DNA of 64,000 nt from Flavisolibacter ginsenosidimutans (GCF_007970805.1 NZ_CP042433.1:4650001-4714000), one strand, 5' to 3'. Positions 1 through 9,241 are shown, counted from the stretch's first letter. Notes: generated from the letters alone by a model not told the origin. Translations and numbers: made by a program.

Positions 1-2201
1 GAAAAGTCATAGTCGCTAAAACCTTTTGCGCTAAACTGTTTTTGTTTGACTTGAATTTCCGTTTCAAAATTTCTGTTCGCAGCCGGCGGACCAAAAAAGT
101 TCACGGCATTTATGCCCAGGTTTGTTGTTTCAGATGGACGCAAAAAAGGTTTGTCAAGCTTGGTTGTAATCTTGATTCTATCGGGAACGAATTCTTCAAT
201 CATGAAGTTCTTTGTGGCCAGCAATACGTCGTTGGAACTGTACGCTTCCATTGTGTAAGAACCGGTAATTGCGGCGGATGAAATGTCCATGCTTCCATCG
301 GTTGCGCCTTGTTCGTTCAGCCCTTTGCGAAAGGTTTTGAGTTCTTTCCCGTTGGGCAAAAGAAAGCGGATCTTCACTGGCAGATCAGCCGCAGGTTTCC
401 AACCTTTTTCTCTTACTACAAGCGCATAATTTAATCGCTCGCCGGGACGGTAAATGTCTCGTTCGGCATACACAAAAGCATCCAGGCCGGTTGTGTTCAT
501 TCGCTTTCCGCCCACGTCAAAACGGGATGTGTTCACTCTTGTGTTGTTGAATGGCAGGTAAGTAAAATCATTCGCCGTCTTTGCAATGATCATCGCGGGA
601 GAATAGCCCGCAAAGTTTTTCGACGCAACAGCAATTTCGGCAACACCATCACCGTTCGTCGCACCGGTACCGAGCAATTGGTTGTTCTTTCCGTACACGT
701 TTATCGTAACGCCATTCACGGCATTCGTTGTTTGAATGGAATTGGCGAACACCACCATTTTGGTGCTGCCTTGTTTTGCAATCAGGCCAATGTCGGAGAA
801 GGAAATAAAGCGGCTGTCACGCACCCAATAATCTTGTGAGGAACGAATCATCACGTGGTAAATACCACGAGCATCAGGCAAGCGGTCTTCAAACTGCGAA
901 ACGTTGAGCAATCGTCCCGAACCGCTTTTTGGCAGTGAACGTGTGTCAATTTCTTTTTCGTAAATCACATCGCCTGACATCGCATCCATGTAGTCCGAAT
1001 AGCTTTCTTCATCGCCTTCGCCGCGATAGGATGCGTATTCCGCTCCTTCACTTTCGCGTGGTTGATAACCGTGCGAAAGTGCCTGTAACAAATTGTTCTC
1101 GTAAATTTTTGAAACGACAACTTTTAATCGCGGCGTGTTCGTCACCTGCACTTCAATGTTTCCACTACCGTGCCTTGACAAGTAAACGGCTTTACTGTTG
1201 GTGAACTTGATGGCCGATTCCAATTGACCAAAACCAACCGCACCAAAATAATCTTCTTTCAACGTGCCGCCCAATTTTCCGTGAATGCCTTTTTTGATTT
1301 GAAGGCTGTAGCTTTTTTCTGCATCAAACTTGTCGCTGCGCAGAATCAAACCAAAATCGGTTGGTTCGGTTGTGAACGTGACGGCCGGGTTAAACGAAAT
1401 ATAATTGTTGACCGCTTCGGGTGCTAGTTGCTGGCTGGTGTACAATCGAACGATGCCTTCAGTGCCCGTATGCTCCGCTTCAAGATTAGAAACACTCAAC
1501 ACGTATGGCGAAGGAACAGTGAGGCTTTGCGTGATGGCTTCCGTGGTTGCGTTGGTGCCCTTCTCCGGTCTGATTCCGGCTGCCAGTATAAGCTTCGCAT
1601 CGTAACTTTTGTCTTCGGGTTTTAATTGCAACAAACGAACGCCAATCTCGTTAGCGCTGCCCGAGGTTGCGAGTGCATAATCAGTCTTTGCACCGTCAAC
1701 TTCCACTTTTAGTTTGTCTTTTAAATCTTCGGCTTTTAGGGGATAATTAAAATGCAACGTGATTTGCGGTTGCGCCGCGCTATTGCCATCGGCTGCGGTT
1801 AACCAGGTAAGGTTTGCATCTTCTAACTTAAGCGGTGAAGTATAGAAGTTAACGTCGCCGTCTTTTACGTCGTTGTACTTGCTGTAACGGAAAAGTTCGT
1901 CTTTGAATTTTGCTTTGTACGTGGTGGCTGGCGCTAACGGTTGCGAAGGAGAGAACACAAGTTCTTCGGGACCGTTCCAGCGAAAGCGGCCGGCTATTTT
2001 GGGTTCGAAGGAAATGTATTCGGTGCTGTCCCAGTTGTTCAACAAACTATCAGGCTGAAGTGCTTTGTTGAAGCGAAAAGTTAAGTTGCCCAGTGCCGGC
2101 ACTTCGCCTTTGGCATAATCAATTGTTGTGTAGTTGCGGTTACAGGCAGATAAAAAAACAGCCATCACGCAGGTGACAGCAAGTGCAGATTTGATACGCA
2201 T
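1..2201 (-). CDS. alpha-2-macroglobulin family lipoprotein (3' end outside window)
   Basis: Bacterial alpha-2-macroglobulin: a large periplasmic protease trap anchored to a membrane. The reading frame stays open from the ATG at 2201 to the left edge (733 codons visible), so the C-terminal half, including any thioester motif, is not seen. The N-terminus is a lipoprotein signal with lipobox LSAC (Cys20). A macroglobulin MG2-type motif, AERDIYRPGERL, lies near residues 577-590; the preceding part is Ig-like beta sequence with bacterial A2M spacing. It is divergent from pbpC (start 2402), matching the known A2M-PBP1C gene pairing, in which the trap guards the periplasm while PBP1C repairs the wall. 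Whether this copy has the thioester (CxEQ) cannot be judged here. Confidence 0.9.
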   Translation of the reverse strand, partial: MRIKSALAVTCVMAVFLSACNRNYTTIDYAKGEVPALGNLTFRFNKALQPDSLLNNWDSTEYISFEPKIAGRFRWNGPEELVFSPSQPLAPATTYKAKFKDELFRYSKYNDVKDGDVNFYTSPLKLEDANLTWLTAADGNSAAQPQITLHFNYPLKAEDLKDKLKVEVDGAKTDYALATSGSANEIGVRLLQLKPEDKSYDAKLILAAGIRPEKGTNATTEAITQSLTVPSPYVLSVSNLEAEHTGTEGIVRLYTSQQLAPEAVNNYISFNPAVTFTTEPTDFGLILRSDKFDAEKSYSLQIKKGIHGKLGGTLKEDYFGAVGFGQLESAIKFTNSKAVYLSRHGSGNIEVQVTNTPRLKVVVSKIYENNLLQALSHGYQPRESEGAEYASYRGEGDEESYSDYMDAMSGDVIYEKEIDTRSLPKSGSGRLLNVSQFEDRLPDARGIYHVMIRSSQDYWVRDSRFISFSDIGLIAKQGSTKMVVFANSIQTTNAVNGVTINVYGKNNQLLGTGATNGDGVAEIAVASKNFAGYSPAMIIAKTANDFTYLPFNNTRVNTSRFDVGGKRMNTTGLDAFVYAERDIYRPGERLNYALVVREKGWKPAADLPVKIRFLLPNGKELKTFRKGLNEQGATDGSMDISSAAITGSYTMEAYSSNDVLLATKNFMIEEFVPDRIKITTKLDKPFLRPSETTNLGINAVNFFGPPAANRNFETEIQVKQKQFSAKGFSDYDF

Positions 2202-2219
2202 AAAAGGGTTGGTTGGTAG

Positions 2220-2405
2220 TTGAAGTTAATTGAAAAAACAACGCATGACCCAGAGGACGCGGATTTGAAAATGATTGCCGCGATGGACGCACACTTCGGC
2301 AAATGGAAAGATTGTGATGGCGCTGAAAAAAATCTTGACAATCCTTTTTGTAATCCGGAAAATCTGTGGTCTAAATTCGTGTTGCTAAGGAGGCAGACTC
2401 GATGA
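2220..2405 (+). CDS. possible small ORF ahead of pbpC
   Basis: A 61-codon frame starting with TTG and ending in TGA that overlaps the pbpC ATG (ATGA). It is rich in Asp, Glu, Lys and Cys and I recognise no family. It fills almost the whole gap between the divergent A2M and pbpC genes, where promoters are also expected, so it may be chance. In its favour are the overlap with pbpC and an AAGGAGG ribosome-binding site at 2389-2395, inside its last codons and just before the pbpC start, an arrangement typical of translational coupling. Confidence 0.22.
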   Translation: MKLIEKTTHDPEDADLKMIAAMDAHFGKWKDCDGAEKNLDNPFCNPENLWSKFVLLRRQTR

Positions 2406-4744
2406 GTCCATACAGAAGTAATTTCTTCCCAAAAGTTACAAAGCAAAAAATTGTATTGCTTGTTAAAAGATTTATAATCCTCTCCGTTGCTTTCTTTTTT
2501 CTTTTTCTTTCCTTGAACGTCTTGTTTCCGCTGCCCGATAAGATTGCTTATTCAACAATCATCAGAGACGCAAACGGTGAAATAATAAACGCTTATCTCA
2601 CACCCGACGACAAGTGGCGAATGAAAACCGAGTTGAATGAGATCTCTCCGCTGCTGCGCAAGACCATCGTCGCTAAAGAAGACAAATATTTTTATTCGCA
2701 TCCAGGCATAAACCTTTTCGCCATCGGCCGTGCGGCGTTTAATAACCTGCTTCACATGAAGCGAACCTCCGGCGCCTCCACCATCACCATGCAAGTAGCA
2801 AGAGCGTTAGAGCCGCGCAAACGAAATCTTCTCACAAAATTGATAGAAACCTTTCGTGCCTTTCAGCTTGAATGGAAATACAGCAAGGATGAAATCTTGC
2901 AGATGTACTTAAACCTTGTGCCCTATGGCAGTAACATCGAAGGTGTGAAAGCTGCGTCGCTGCTTTATTTCAACAAAGAACCGGATCATTTATCGCTGGC
3001 GGAGATTACGGCGCTTTCGATTATTCCCAACCGGCCCTCTTCATTGGTTGTAGGCAAAAGCAACAACGCAATCACCAAAGAACGCAACCGCTGGTTGCAG
3101 AAGTTTGCCGATGGCGGTGTGTTTACGAAAAAAGAAATTGAAGACGCGGAAGCCGAACCGCTGACCTCAGTGCGACGAACGGTGTCGCATTTTATTCCGC
3201 ACCTTGCTTACAAGTTGAGGAAGCAAAGCGAAAGTATCAACATCAAAACAAACGTTGTTTTAAACACGCAGCTAAAGATTGAAAAGCTTACCGAAGATTA
3301 CGTTCGCGGATTAAAGCTCAAAGGCATTCGTAACGCGGCGGTTGTGGTGATTGATAACAAAACGCACAAGGTGATTTCCTACGTTGGTTCGGCTGGTTTT
3401 ACCGATACGACCGACGGCGGACAAGTGAACGGTGCCGCGGCCGTTCGCGAACCGGGAAGCACGCTGAAACCCCTGCTCTACGGGCTTTGTATTGACGAAG
3501 GTTTGCTCACGCCCAAGATGATGCTCAATGATGTGCCCGTGAATTACGCCGGCTATGCACCGGAGAATTACGACAAGGAATTTCACGGTGCGGTAACCAC
3601 CGAGTATGCGTTGGAGCATTCGTTGAACATACCGGCCGTTCGCGGTTTAAAGTTGTTGGGCAAAGAAAAGCTGATACAAAAATTGGTGGCTGCGGATTTC
3701 AAGCAAATACAAAAAGACCAAAACAAGTTGGGTTTATCAGTGATACTTGGTGGCTGCGGTGCATCGCTCGAAGAACTAACCGGATTATTTTCTGCTTTCG
3801 CAAACAACGGTGTTTATTTCTCTCCGCAATATTTGCAGGATGCGAAGTCAAAAAGTGTTCAGTTGCTTTCCCCCGAAGCCGCTTATTTAATCACCGATAT
3901 TTTATCGAAAGTGAATCGTCCTGATTTCCCCCTGAATTGGACCGCCACCGAACACATGCCGAAGATTGCCTGGAAAACCGGCACGTCGTACGGCCGAAGA
4001 GATGCCTGGAGCATCGGTTATAACAAAGCATTTACCGTTGGCGTTTGGTGCGGAAATTTTTCCGGTGCCGGTGTGCCCGAATTAAGTGGTGCAAACATTG
4101 CTACACCACTTCTCTTTAAAATTTTTAACAGCATTGATTACGACAGCGACGAGGAATGGTTTGCCCCGCCGAAGGGTTGCGAACTGCGGCAAGTGTGCAG
4201 CGAAACGGGTTTGCCGCCTGGGCCGAATTGCACCAACTTAATTTCGGATTATTTTATTCCTCTTGTAAGCAGTACAAAGGTTTGTGGGCATTTGCAGGAA
4301 GTGAAAGTTTCGCCGGATTCTTCCCTCTCTTATTGCCAGGCCTGTGCGCCGCAAACGGGTTACATCAAAAAGCTGTACAAGGTTTTTGATCCGGAGTTAC
4401 AGGATTATTTCCGCGCAACGGGCATGCCTTATCAAATCATTCCGCCGCACAACCCGCAGTGCGAACGCATCTTCAAAGGCGAGGGGCCGAATATCACGTT
4501 CCCCGTCAACGGTGCGGAATATTTTATTGACAAAAAACACCCCGAGCCCTTGCAATTAATAGCAGCTGTTCCGGCGGATGTAAGTAAAGTTTATTGGTAC
4601 ATCAACGAGCGGTTTTACAAAGCTGCGAACAAAGGCGAGAAGCAGTTTTTTGTTCCCGAAGAAGGCGCGGTGAAAATCAGTTGCAGCGATGATAAGGGGA
4701 GAAGCAAGACGATAAGGATAAACGTGCGAAGGATAGCGCTCTAA
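2402..4744 (+). CDS. pbpC: penicillin-binding protein 1C
   Basis: Bifunctional peptidoglycan glycosyltransferase/transpeptidase of 780 residues, inner-membrane anchored. Order: one N-terminal membrane segment (about 20-42), glycosyltransferase family 51 domain with catalytic Glu93 in AKEDKYFYSHPG and the GASTITMQ motif near 122-130, then a transpeptidase domain with Ser353 in STLK, S407-L-N and K525-T-G. The C-terminal 90 residues are a small beta domain of the BiPBP_C type, which separates PBP1C from PBP1A. The start has an unusually strong AAGGAGG site for this phylum. It is divergent from the alpha-2-macroglobulin gene, its usual partner. All catalytic motifs are present. Confidence 0.95.
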   Translation: MSPYRSNFFPKVTKQKIVLLVKRFIILSVAFFFLFLSLNVLFPLPDKIAYSTIIRDANGEIINAYLTPDDKWRMKTELNEISPLLRKTIVAKEDKYFYSHPGINLFAIGRAAFNNLLHMKRTSGASTITMQVARALEPRKRNLLTKLIETFRAFQLEWKYSKDEILQMYLNLVPYGSNIEGVKAASLLYFNKEPDHLSLAEITALSIIPNRPSSLVVGKSNNAITKERNRWLQKFADGGVFTKKEIEDAEAEPLTSVRRTVSHFIPHLAYKLRKQSESINIKTNVVLNTQLKIEKLTEDYVRGLKLKGIRNAAVVVIDNKTHKVISYVGSAGFTDTTDGGQVNGAAAVREPGSTLKPLLYGLCIDEGLLTPKMMLNDVPVNYAGYAPENYDKEFHGAVTTEYALEHSLNIPAVRGLKLLGKEKLIQKLVAADFKQIQKDQNKLGLSVILGGCGASLEELTGLFSAFANNGVYFSPQYLQDAKSKSVQLLSPEAAYLITDILSKVNRPDFPLNWTATEHMPKIAWKTGTSYGRRDAWSIGYNKAFTVGVWCGNFSGAGVPELSGANIATPLLFKIFNSIDYDSDEEWFAPPKGCELRQVCSETGLPPGPNCTNLISDYFIPLVSSTKVCGHLQEVKVSPDSSLSYCQACAPQTGYIKKLYKVFDPELQDYFRATGMPYQIIPPHNPQCERIFKGEGPNITFPVNGAEYFIDKKHPEPLQLIAAVPADVSKVYWYINERFYKAANKGEKQFFVPEEGAVKISCSDDKGRSKTIRINVRRIAL

Positions 4745-4800
4745 ACGTATCGGCTTGAAACATTTTAAGAAGGTTGTTTTGCTACCCATGTTGACATTGA

Positions 4801-4857
4801 TTAAACAGGCAACAAAATATTGAACGTGGCACCTTGATCGGGTTCCAGCCGCTGTTG
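4801..4857 (-). pseudogene. remnant of a histidine-kinase 3' end
   Basis: Read on the minus strand, these codons give HQQRLEPDQGATFNILLPV followed by TAA, the typical last residues of a HATPase domain. Bases 4808-4836 are identical (29 of 29) to 5986-6014 at the 3' end of the histidine kinase at 5979-8051. Nothing upstream continues the kinase frame: a TAA-TAG-rich stretch follows. I take it as debris of a lost or recombined paralogue, or a small duplication. Confidence 0.6.
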
Positions 4858-4917
4858 GTGTCGGGGCGCAGGCAATGTGTTAGCTCACCAATAGCCGAAG
4901 CACGAAAGCCGCTTTTC

Positions 4918-5040
4918 TTACCATGCTTCCTGACCCGGCTTGTAATGAAGCTCCATACATAACCTATGCGCAATTTCAACGATGGCGTAAAATCCTGAGA
5001 CAATATACTTACGCAAATCATTAATGCTTGTATTGTACAT
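4918..5040 (-). CDS. possible 40-residue small protein downstream of the PIN toxin
   Basis: A 40-codon ATG frame with a good AAGGAG site eight bases before its start, 19 bases downstream of the PIN toxin stop. The product (starts MYNTSINDLRKYIVSGFY) is a mixed helical peptide without a recognised family. The gap 4745-5059 otherwise holds only the kinase remnant at 4801-4857. It may be a third member of the toxin-antitoxin transcript or chance; the ribosome-binding site is the only positive evidence. Confidence 0.3.
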   Translation of the reverse strand: MYNTSINDLRKYIVSGFYAIVEIAHRLCMELHYKPGQEAW

Positions 5041-5059
5041 AATCGCGGCTCCTTGTGCT

Positions 5060-5482
5060 TCACATCCTCTCTAAAATTTTCTCAAATTCTGCCGGCGTCA
5101 GTATAGTAGCCGTTTTAAAAGGATTATGAAGCAACAAATCTTTGTCGCCCGTTACCAAATAATCCGCTTTGGAAAAATCTATCAAATCGAGTAAAAAATT
5201 GTCCTTCGGGTCGCGATTAATAAAATGCGTTGGCTGTACTTCAACTTTTGCAGCAATCGTTTCTAAAAGTTGTAGCAGTTCCAAGACGCTTTCCTTCGGA
5301 AAATATTTTTTCAGTCTTTCTCTACTCGTCACTTCTCTTATTTCTGTCAAAAGTTGGTTTGTTGTAACAATGATTATCTCGTTGCTAACAATGTATTTTT
5401 GGAGTGAAGCTAAACGCTTCCCAATGAGAAAGCTTATCCAAACGTTGGTGTCAAAAATGACCTTAGTGCTTTCGCCTTTCAT
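5060..5482 (-). CDS. PIN-domain toxin, VapC-like (COG1569 type)
   Basis: Putative toxin RNase of a toxin-antitoxin pair, 140 residues. The N-terminal FDTNVW motif gives the first metal-binding Asp; acidic residues in TEIREV, and the RDPKDNFLLD and VTGDKDLL motifs near the C-terminus complete the PIN site in the arrangement of the COG1569 group. The GTG/ATG region of the gene overlaps the upstream antitoxin by 20 bases, implying coupled translation. Target RNA cannot be told from sequence. Confidence 0.85.
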   Translation of the reverse strand: MKGESTKVIFDTNVWISFLIGKRLASLQKYIVSNEIIIVTTNQLLTEIREVTSRERLKKYFPKESVLELLQLLETIAAKVEVQPTHFINRDPKDNFLLDLIDFSKADYLVTGDKDLLLHNPFKTATILTPAEFEKILERM

Positions 5483-5693
5483 ATAGCTCTTGTCTTACGG
5501 CTTCCATTTCTTCGTCAATTGTTTCCAGGCTTAATTCATCGGTTTGGAACGTTTTTAAAAGTGCCGATAATCTTGATGCAATTCCTTCTTTTTCCAGTTC
5601 CTTGGACAAAGAAATTTTTTCGTTTAACGGCAACTGTTTTACCAGCGAAACTATCTGGTCATAGGTTATGTCAACCTGCAATTCCGTTTTCAT
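5463..5693 (-). CDS. antitoxin of the PIN module
   Basis: A 76-residue mainly helical, charged protein (QLPLNEKISLSKELEKEG core) directly upstream of, and overlapping by 20 bases, the PIN toxin. Size, position and overlap are those of an antitoxin that binds and silences its toxin and represses the shared promoter; the QLPLNEKxxLxKxLEKE pattern recurs in Bacteroidota antitoxins. Its DNA-binding fold is not certain. The gap to the kinase at 5979 holds no supported gene. Confidence 0.75.
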   Translation of the reverse strand: MKTELQVDITYDQIVSLVKQLPLNEKISLSKELEKEGIASRLSALLKTFQTDELSLETIDEEMEAVRQELYERRKH

Positions 5694-5978
5694 GCTTTTG
5701 TTTTTTCAAATTTATTTAAAAATGCCACAGCAAGAGTTGCCAAAATGTATTTGTCATCTGGTTTGCCTTTCGCCACTTATTTAGAACGTACAGGCATGCC
5801 CTTCGATAAGTTCATGATAGCCTTGCGATGAAAGCTCAATACTTGTTCTGGCCTCTGGCCCAATAAAAAACAGCCCTGAAAAGACTGTCCGCAACAACAA
5901 AATTTTCTCCTGGTTAAGTTCCATCTTAGAACGACTTTCACTCTCTTTACATCCTACCATTCGTATTGAATCCAACTC

Positions 5979-8051
5979 TCAAACCGGCAACAAAATATTG
6001 AACGTGGCACCTTGTTCCAGCACACTTTCTGCCCAAACATAACCGTGGTGATTTTCCACCACCTTGCGTACGATGGATAAGCCGACTCCTGTACCTCTGT
6101 ATTCCGCATTGCCGTGAAGCCGGGTAAAAACATTGAAAATTCTTTCCGCATCTTCCTGCGCAAAGCCAATGCCGTTGTCCTTTACTTGAATGAAATAATA
6201 TTTTTTGTTGGCAATTTCGGCCGAAAGATCAGGCTTCACTTCTTTACCAATAACTTCTTCTGATGTAATCCGGATTTCCGGAGACACACCGGTTTTGCTG
6301 TACTTCAACGCATTGGTGATGAGGTTGTGAAACAACTGTTGCATTTGTCGCCGGTTGGCTTCAACCACAGGCAAAGGGCCCACGGATAGTGTTGCGTCTT
6401 TTTGCTGCACTTCCACTTCCAAATCTTCCAATACCAGCTGCACTTTTTTATTCAGGTCAACCGCTTCCATTTCCGGAACGCCCCGGGTGGCTTGCGAGTA
6501 GGACAGCAAATCATCAACGAGAGTTCCCATTCGCCGTGAGGCATACTCCAAACGTTCGAAGATGTGCTTTTGCATTTCGGTAAGATTCTCTTCCAACTCG
6601 TGTTTCAGCCGGTCGGCAAAGAGGTGAATTTTGCGGATGGGTTCTTTCAGGTCATGCGAAGCGGCATAAGCAAAATCTTCCAGGTTTGCATTTGATCGCT
6701 TCAAGTCTTCCACCAGCCGCTCCAGTTGCAGTTGCGTTTCTTTAATGGGCGTTACATCGGTAAAAATGTGAATCAGGTGATCGGTATCCATTCTGGAAAT
6801 GGTTAGCTCCAACCATCGCCCCGTCATCTCCAAGAAATACTGGATAAAGGAGGGTTCACCCGTTGCCAGCGTGTGTAAACAAGTTTGGCCGTAAGGTGTG
6901 CTGAGAATGCCGGGATCAATCTCGGTTGCCGTTTTGGTGAGATAGACATCCCTTGGGAGGCCTATAAAACGTACGGCCGCATCGTTCGCTAAAATTGTGG
7001 AAGCATCAACGACCTTGCCCTTTTCATCCCTGATCATTTCAGTAACCGATATGCCATTCGAAGAATTTGTCAGAATGTTGTCCAATAAATTTTTCTGGTT
7101 TTCCAGTTCCGCAGTTCGTTCCTTAACGCGAAGCTGAAGTTCCTGTTCGCTTTCTTCTATTCGCTTTCGGGCCAGCACTTGTTCTGTTACATCATTGGCA
7201 ACGGCAATAACGCCAGAGATGCTTCCGTCACCTTCGCGGAACGGTTCATAAACAAAGTTGATGTAAATCGTTTCGATACTCTTTTTTCGCGGAAGCTGTA
7301 CGGGGCGCTCACTGGCCACAAAGGTTTCACCGCTTGTGACGACGTCCTGAAGCACTTCTTCCAGTCCCTGGTTGCGTACTTCGGGAAGACCATCGAAGAT
7401 GGGCCTGCGCAGCATTTGATCTGCCCCTTTGCCCCAAACTTCATACATGCGATCGTTGGCAATTTCAACAACAAAGGAAGGCCCGCGGAGAATGCACATG
7501 GCCACGGGCGACTGAAGAATGGTGGCTCGCAGGTTGCGTTCACTTTCTTGTATCTTTCTTGTGGCCAGCACTTTCTCAGTGGTTTCAATGCAGGCGCAGA
7601 ACAATCCTGCTACTGTGCCCGATTCGTCCCAGATAGGGCTGTAAGAAAAGGTGAAATAAGTTTCTTCGACGTAACCACGGCGGTTCATGTAAAGCGCCTG
7701 GTCTTCCGACCAGGTTGATTTGCCGCTAAACACACTGTCCACCAAGGGGCCAAGGTCTTCCCAAATCTCAATCCATCCTTCCTTCCCGGATTTTCCAAGG
7801 AGCGAGGGATGCTTCTCTCCGGCAATGGGGCAGTAAGCATCGTTGTAGATTGTAATCAGGTCTTCTCCCCACCATACAAACATGGGGAACTTGGAGTTCA
7901 GTAGTATGCTCACCGTGGTGCGTAAACTCTGTGGCCATTCGTTGGGTGTACCTAAGGGGGAAAGGCTCCAGTCTTTCGAACGAATGCGCTCACCCATCTC
8001 GCCACCGCCGTTCAGGAACGGGTGGTGCTGCTGTGCTTTGTCGGTCATCAT
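5979..8051 (-). CDS. multi-PAS sensor histidine kinase
   Basis: Cytoplasmic sensor kinase of 690 residues without membrane segments. Visible order: PAS-like domain about 40-160 (starts with a WPQSLRTTVSILLNSKFPMFVWWG signature common in Bacteroidota kinases), a second PAS 175-295, a coiled linker (ELQLRVKERTAELENQ), a third PAS 325-445, HisKA with phospho-acceptor His466 in AASHDLKEP, and HATPase with N box (NLITNALKY), G1 (DNGIGF) and G2 (GTGVGLSIV). No response regulator is adjacent, so its partner is elsewhere. A TATTTTTG -7-like box lies at 8082-8089. Two consecutive ATG codons (8051, 8048) could both serve as start. Confidence 0.92.
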   Translation of the reverse strand: MMTDKAQQHHPFLNGGGEMGERIRSKDWSLSPLGTPNEWPQSLRTTVSILLNSKFPMFVWWGEDLITIYNDAYCPIAGEKHPSLLGKSGKEGWIEIWEDLGPLVDSVFSGKSTWSEDQALYMNRRGYVEETYFTFSYSPIWDESGTVAGLFCACIETTEKVLATRKIQESERNLRATILQSPVAMCILRGPSFVVEIANDRMYEVWGKGADQMLRRPIFDGLPEVRNQGLEEVLQDVVTSGETFVASERPVQLPRKKSIETIYINFVYEPFREGDGSISGVIAVANDVTEQVLARKRIEESEQELQLRVKERTAELENQKNLLDNILTNSSNGISVTEMIRDEKGKVVDASTILANDAAVRFIGLPRDVYLTKTATEIDPGILSTPYGQTCLHTLATGEPSFIQYFLEMTGRWLELTISRMDTDHLIHIFTDVTPIKETQLQLERLVEDLKRSNANLEDFAYAASHDLKEPIRKIHLFADRLKHELEENLTEMQKHIFERLEYASRRMGTLVDDLLSYSQATRGVPEMEAVDLNKKVQLVLEDLEVEVQQKDATLSVGPLPVVEANRRQMQQLFHNLITNALKYSKTGVSPEIRITSEEVIGKEVKPDLSAEIANKKYYFIQVKDNGIGFAQEDAERIFNVFTRLHGNAEYRGTGVGLSIVRKVVENHHGYVWAESVLEQGATFNILLPV

Positions 8052-8283
8052 GCTGTTGCTGTACGGTCAAAGGATAAGCATCAAAAATACCATTTGATTG
8101 ACGACAAGAGAAATTAAAACAATTCGTGTTTGTGTGCTCATCGAAAAGTTTTCGTGAACGGATTGAGAGTAAAGGATTGAGATGGCAAGACTGTTTCAAT
8201 ATTGTTCAACAGAAATGCGAAACGCTAAACAAACGGTGCTTTTCTTCATCGGCACAAGCGTTACCAGCGATGGCACGAAAAGC

Positions 8284-8310
8284 AACAGCCGGTAGCAGAT
8301 ACCGGCTGTT
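8284..8310 (-). terminator. terminator of the head-GIN gene
   Basis: Perfect 11-bp stem (AACAGCCGGTA / TACCGGCTGTT) with a five-base loop. On the minus strand it is followed by GCTTTTCG and lies 21 bases beyond the stop at 8332. The rest of the gap 8052-8331 shows only the upstream region of the kinase. Confidence 0.6.
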
Positions 8311-8331
8311 ATTGCTTGTCCGATTGTTCAA

Positions 8332-9054
8332 TCAACTTACTTTTTTTACGCTTCCGCTTCCTGAAATTTCCTGGCTCACACTCGCTGCACCTTTGTACTT
8401 CACATCGCCGCTGCCCGATACGTGCACATCTAATTTCTGATTGGCCGTTACTTCCGCATCGGCGGCACCGGAGAGGTCAAGCTTCGTATCATCAGTGCTT
8501 AAATCAAAGGCTTTGATGGAACCTGAACCGCTAATGGAACCTTCAAATTCTTTGCTTGTGCCTTTTAAAAACACATCGCCACTGCCCGATACATGAGCAC
8601 TAACTTTCGGAACAGAAACCTGCACATCAATCTTTCCTGAACCGCTTACCTACATGTCCAGTGCTTCGGTGCCCGTGATGTTGTTATCGCCTAAAATATC
8701 GCCCGAACCCGAAACATCGATGCTTTTATAAACCGGCGCCGACGTATAAACAACAATGTCCCTTGAAGGGTCGAGATTGTAACCTTCTTTTGATTTTATC
8801 ACCAGCGTGTTGCCGTTGACGTAAACATCAACGTACTGTTGCAGGTTCTCGTCGGTTTCAATACGCACCGATGGCGACGCATCTTGTTTCAAATGCACTT
8901 TAACCGAACCGCTGGCGTCAACGCTGTTGAACGAGCCAACGCTGCGGTCGCGGCTTATGATTTTGCCGTTGCCCGAAACCCGTTCGCCAAAAAGTTGGCA
9001 AGACGAAAAAACAATTACAATAAGCAGAAAGAGGAAAAGCGTTCTCATGATCAT
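8332..9054 (-). pseudogene. head-GIN domain (DUF2807) lipoprotein gene interrupted by an in-frame TAG
   Basis: One continuous frame from ATG 9054 to the stop at 8332 (241 codons) carries a single TAG at 8650-8652. Before it: a lipoprotein signal with lipobox FSSC and the first half of a DUF2807 beta-helix (VSGNGKI, VDASGSVKV, DVSGSGDI). After it the frame resumes without shift (VSGSGKIDVQVSV, VSGSGDV, SGSGSIK, VSGSGDVKYKG) and ends with SGSGSVKKVS. The GSG repeats continue with normal spacing across the TAG, so a point mutation (from CAG, GAG or AAG) is the simplest cause. The 133-residue first half would be exported but truncated. The function of the family is not established. A second translation start at GTG 8625 is possible but would lack a signal peptide. 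Confidence 0.85.
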
Positions 9055-9145
9055 TGATTTTGGTGATTAGACGCGGCGCTAAAGATAAAGGTTACAGCAG
9101 CCCTTCTCCTCAAAGGTGAAGTGGCAGCCGCACAACTCTTGCTTT

Positions 9146-9196
9146 TGCACGATCCCGCTTTTCTTTTAGACTCGTCAACAAGCGGGCTTTTGTGCA
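9146..9196. other. two-part hairpin upstream of guaA
   Basis: TGCAC (9146-9150) pairs with GTGCA (9192-9196) and CCCGCTT (9154-9160) with AAGCGGG (9180-9186), followed by CTTTT. It resembles a terminator or leader structure but lies upstream of the best guaA promoter, so it may belong to a longer alternative transcript or simply end a transcript from the left. Confidence 0.35.
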
Positions 9197-9211
9197 GCGG
9201 ACAATCTCTCC

Positions 9212-9241
9212 TTGGAGGGTGGGGAGGCCGCCTTATCTTCG
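9212..9241 (+). promoter_or_regulatory. promoter of guaA, near-leaderless
   Basis: TTG at 9212-9214, 19-base spacer, TATCTTCG at 9234-9241, matching the Bacteroidota TTG / TAnnTTTG pattern. The expected start of transcription falls at about 9246-9248, on or next to the ATG, so the mRNA would be nearly leaderless. Confidence 0.5.

Noticed and set aside
4782..5063. 93-codon minus-strand frame covering the kinase remnant
   Set aside because: It reads the remnant out of frame (KVPRSIFCC instead of GATFNILLPV) and lacks any protein-like pattern.
5781..5975. 64-codon minus-strand frame behind the PAS kinase
   Set aside because: No family, no clear ribosome-binding site, composition like non-coding DNA, and its start has no relation to a gene border that suggests coupling.
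7179..7718. 179-codon plus-strand frame opposite the PAS kinase
   Set aside because: It is antisense to a well-supported PAS domain; its residues show only the complement of that domain.
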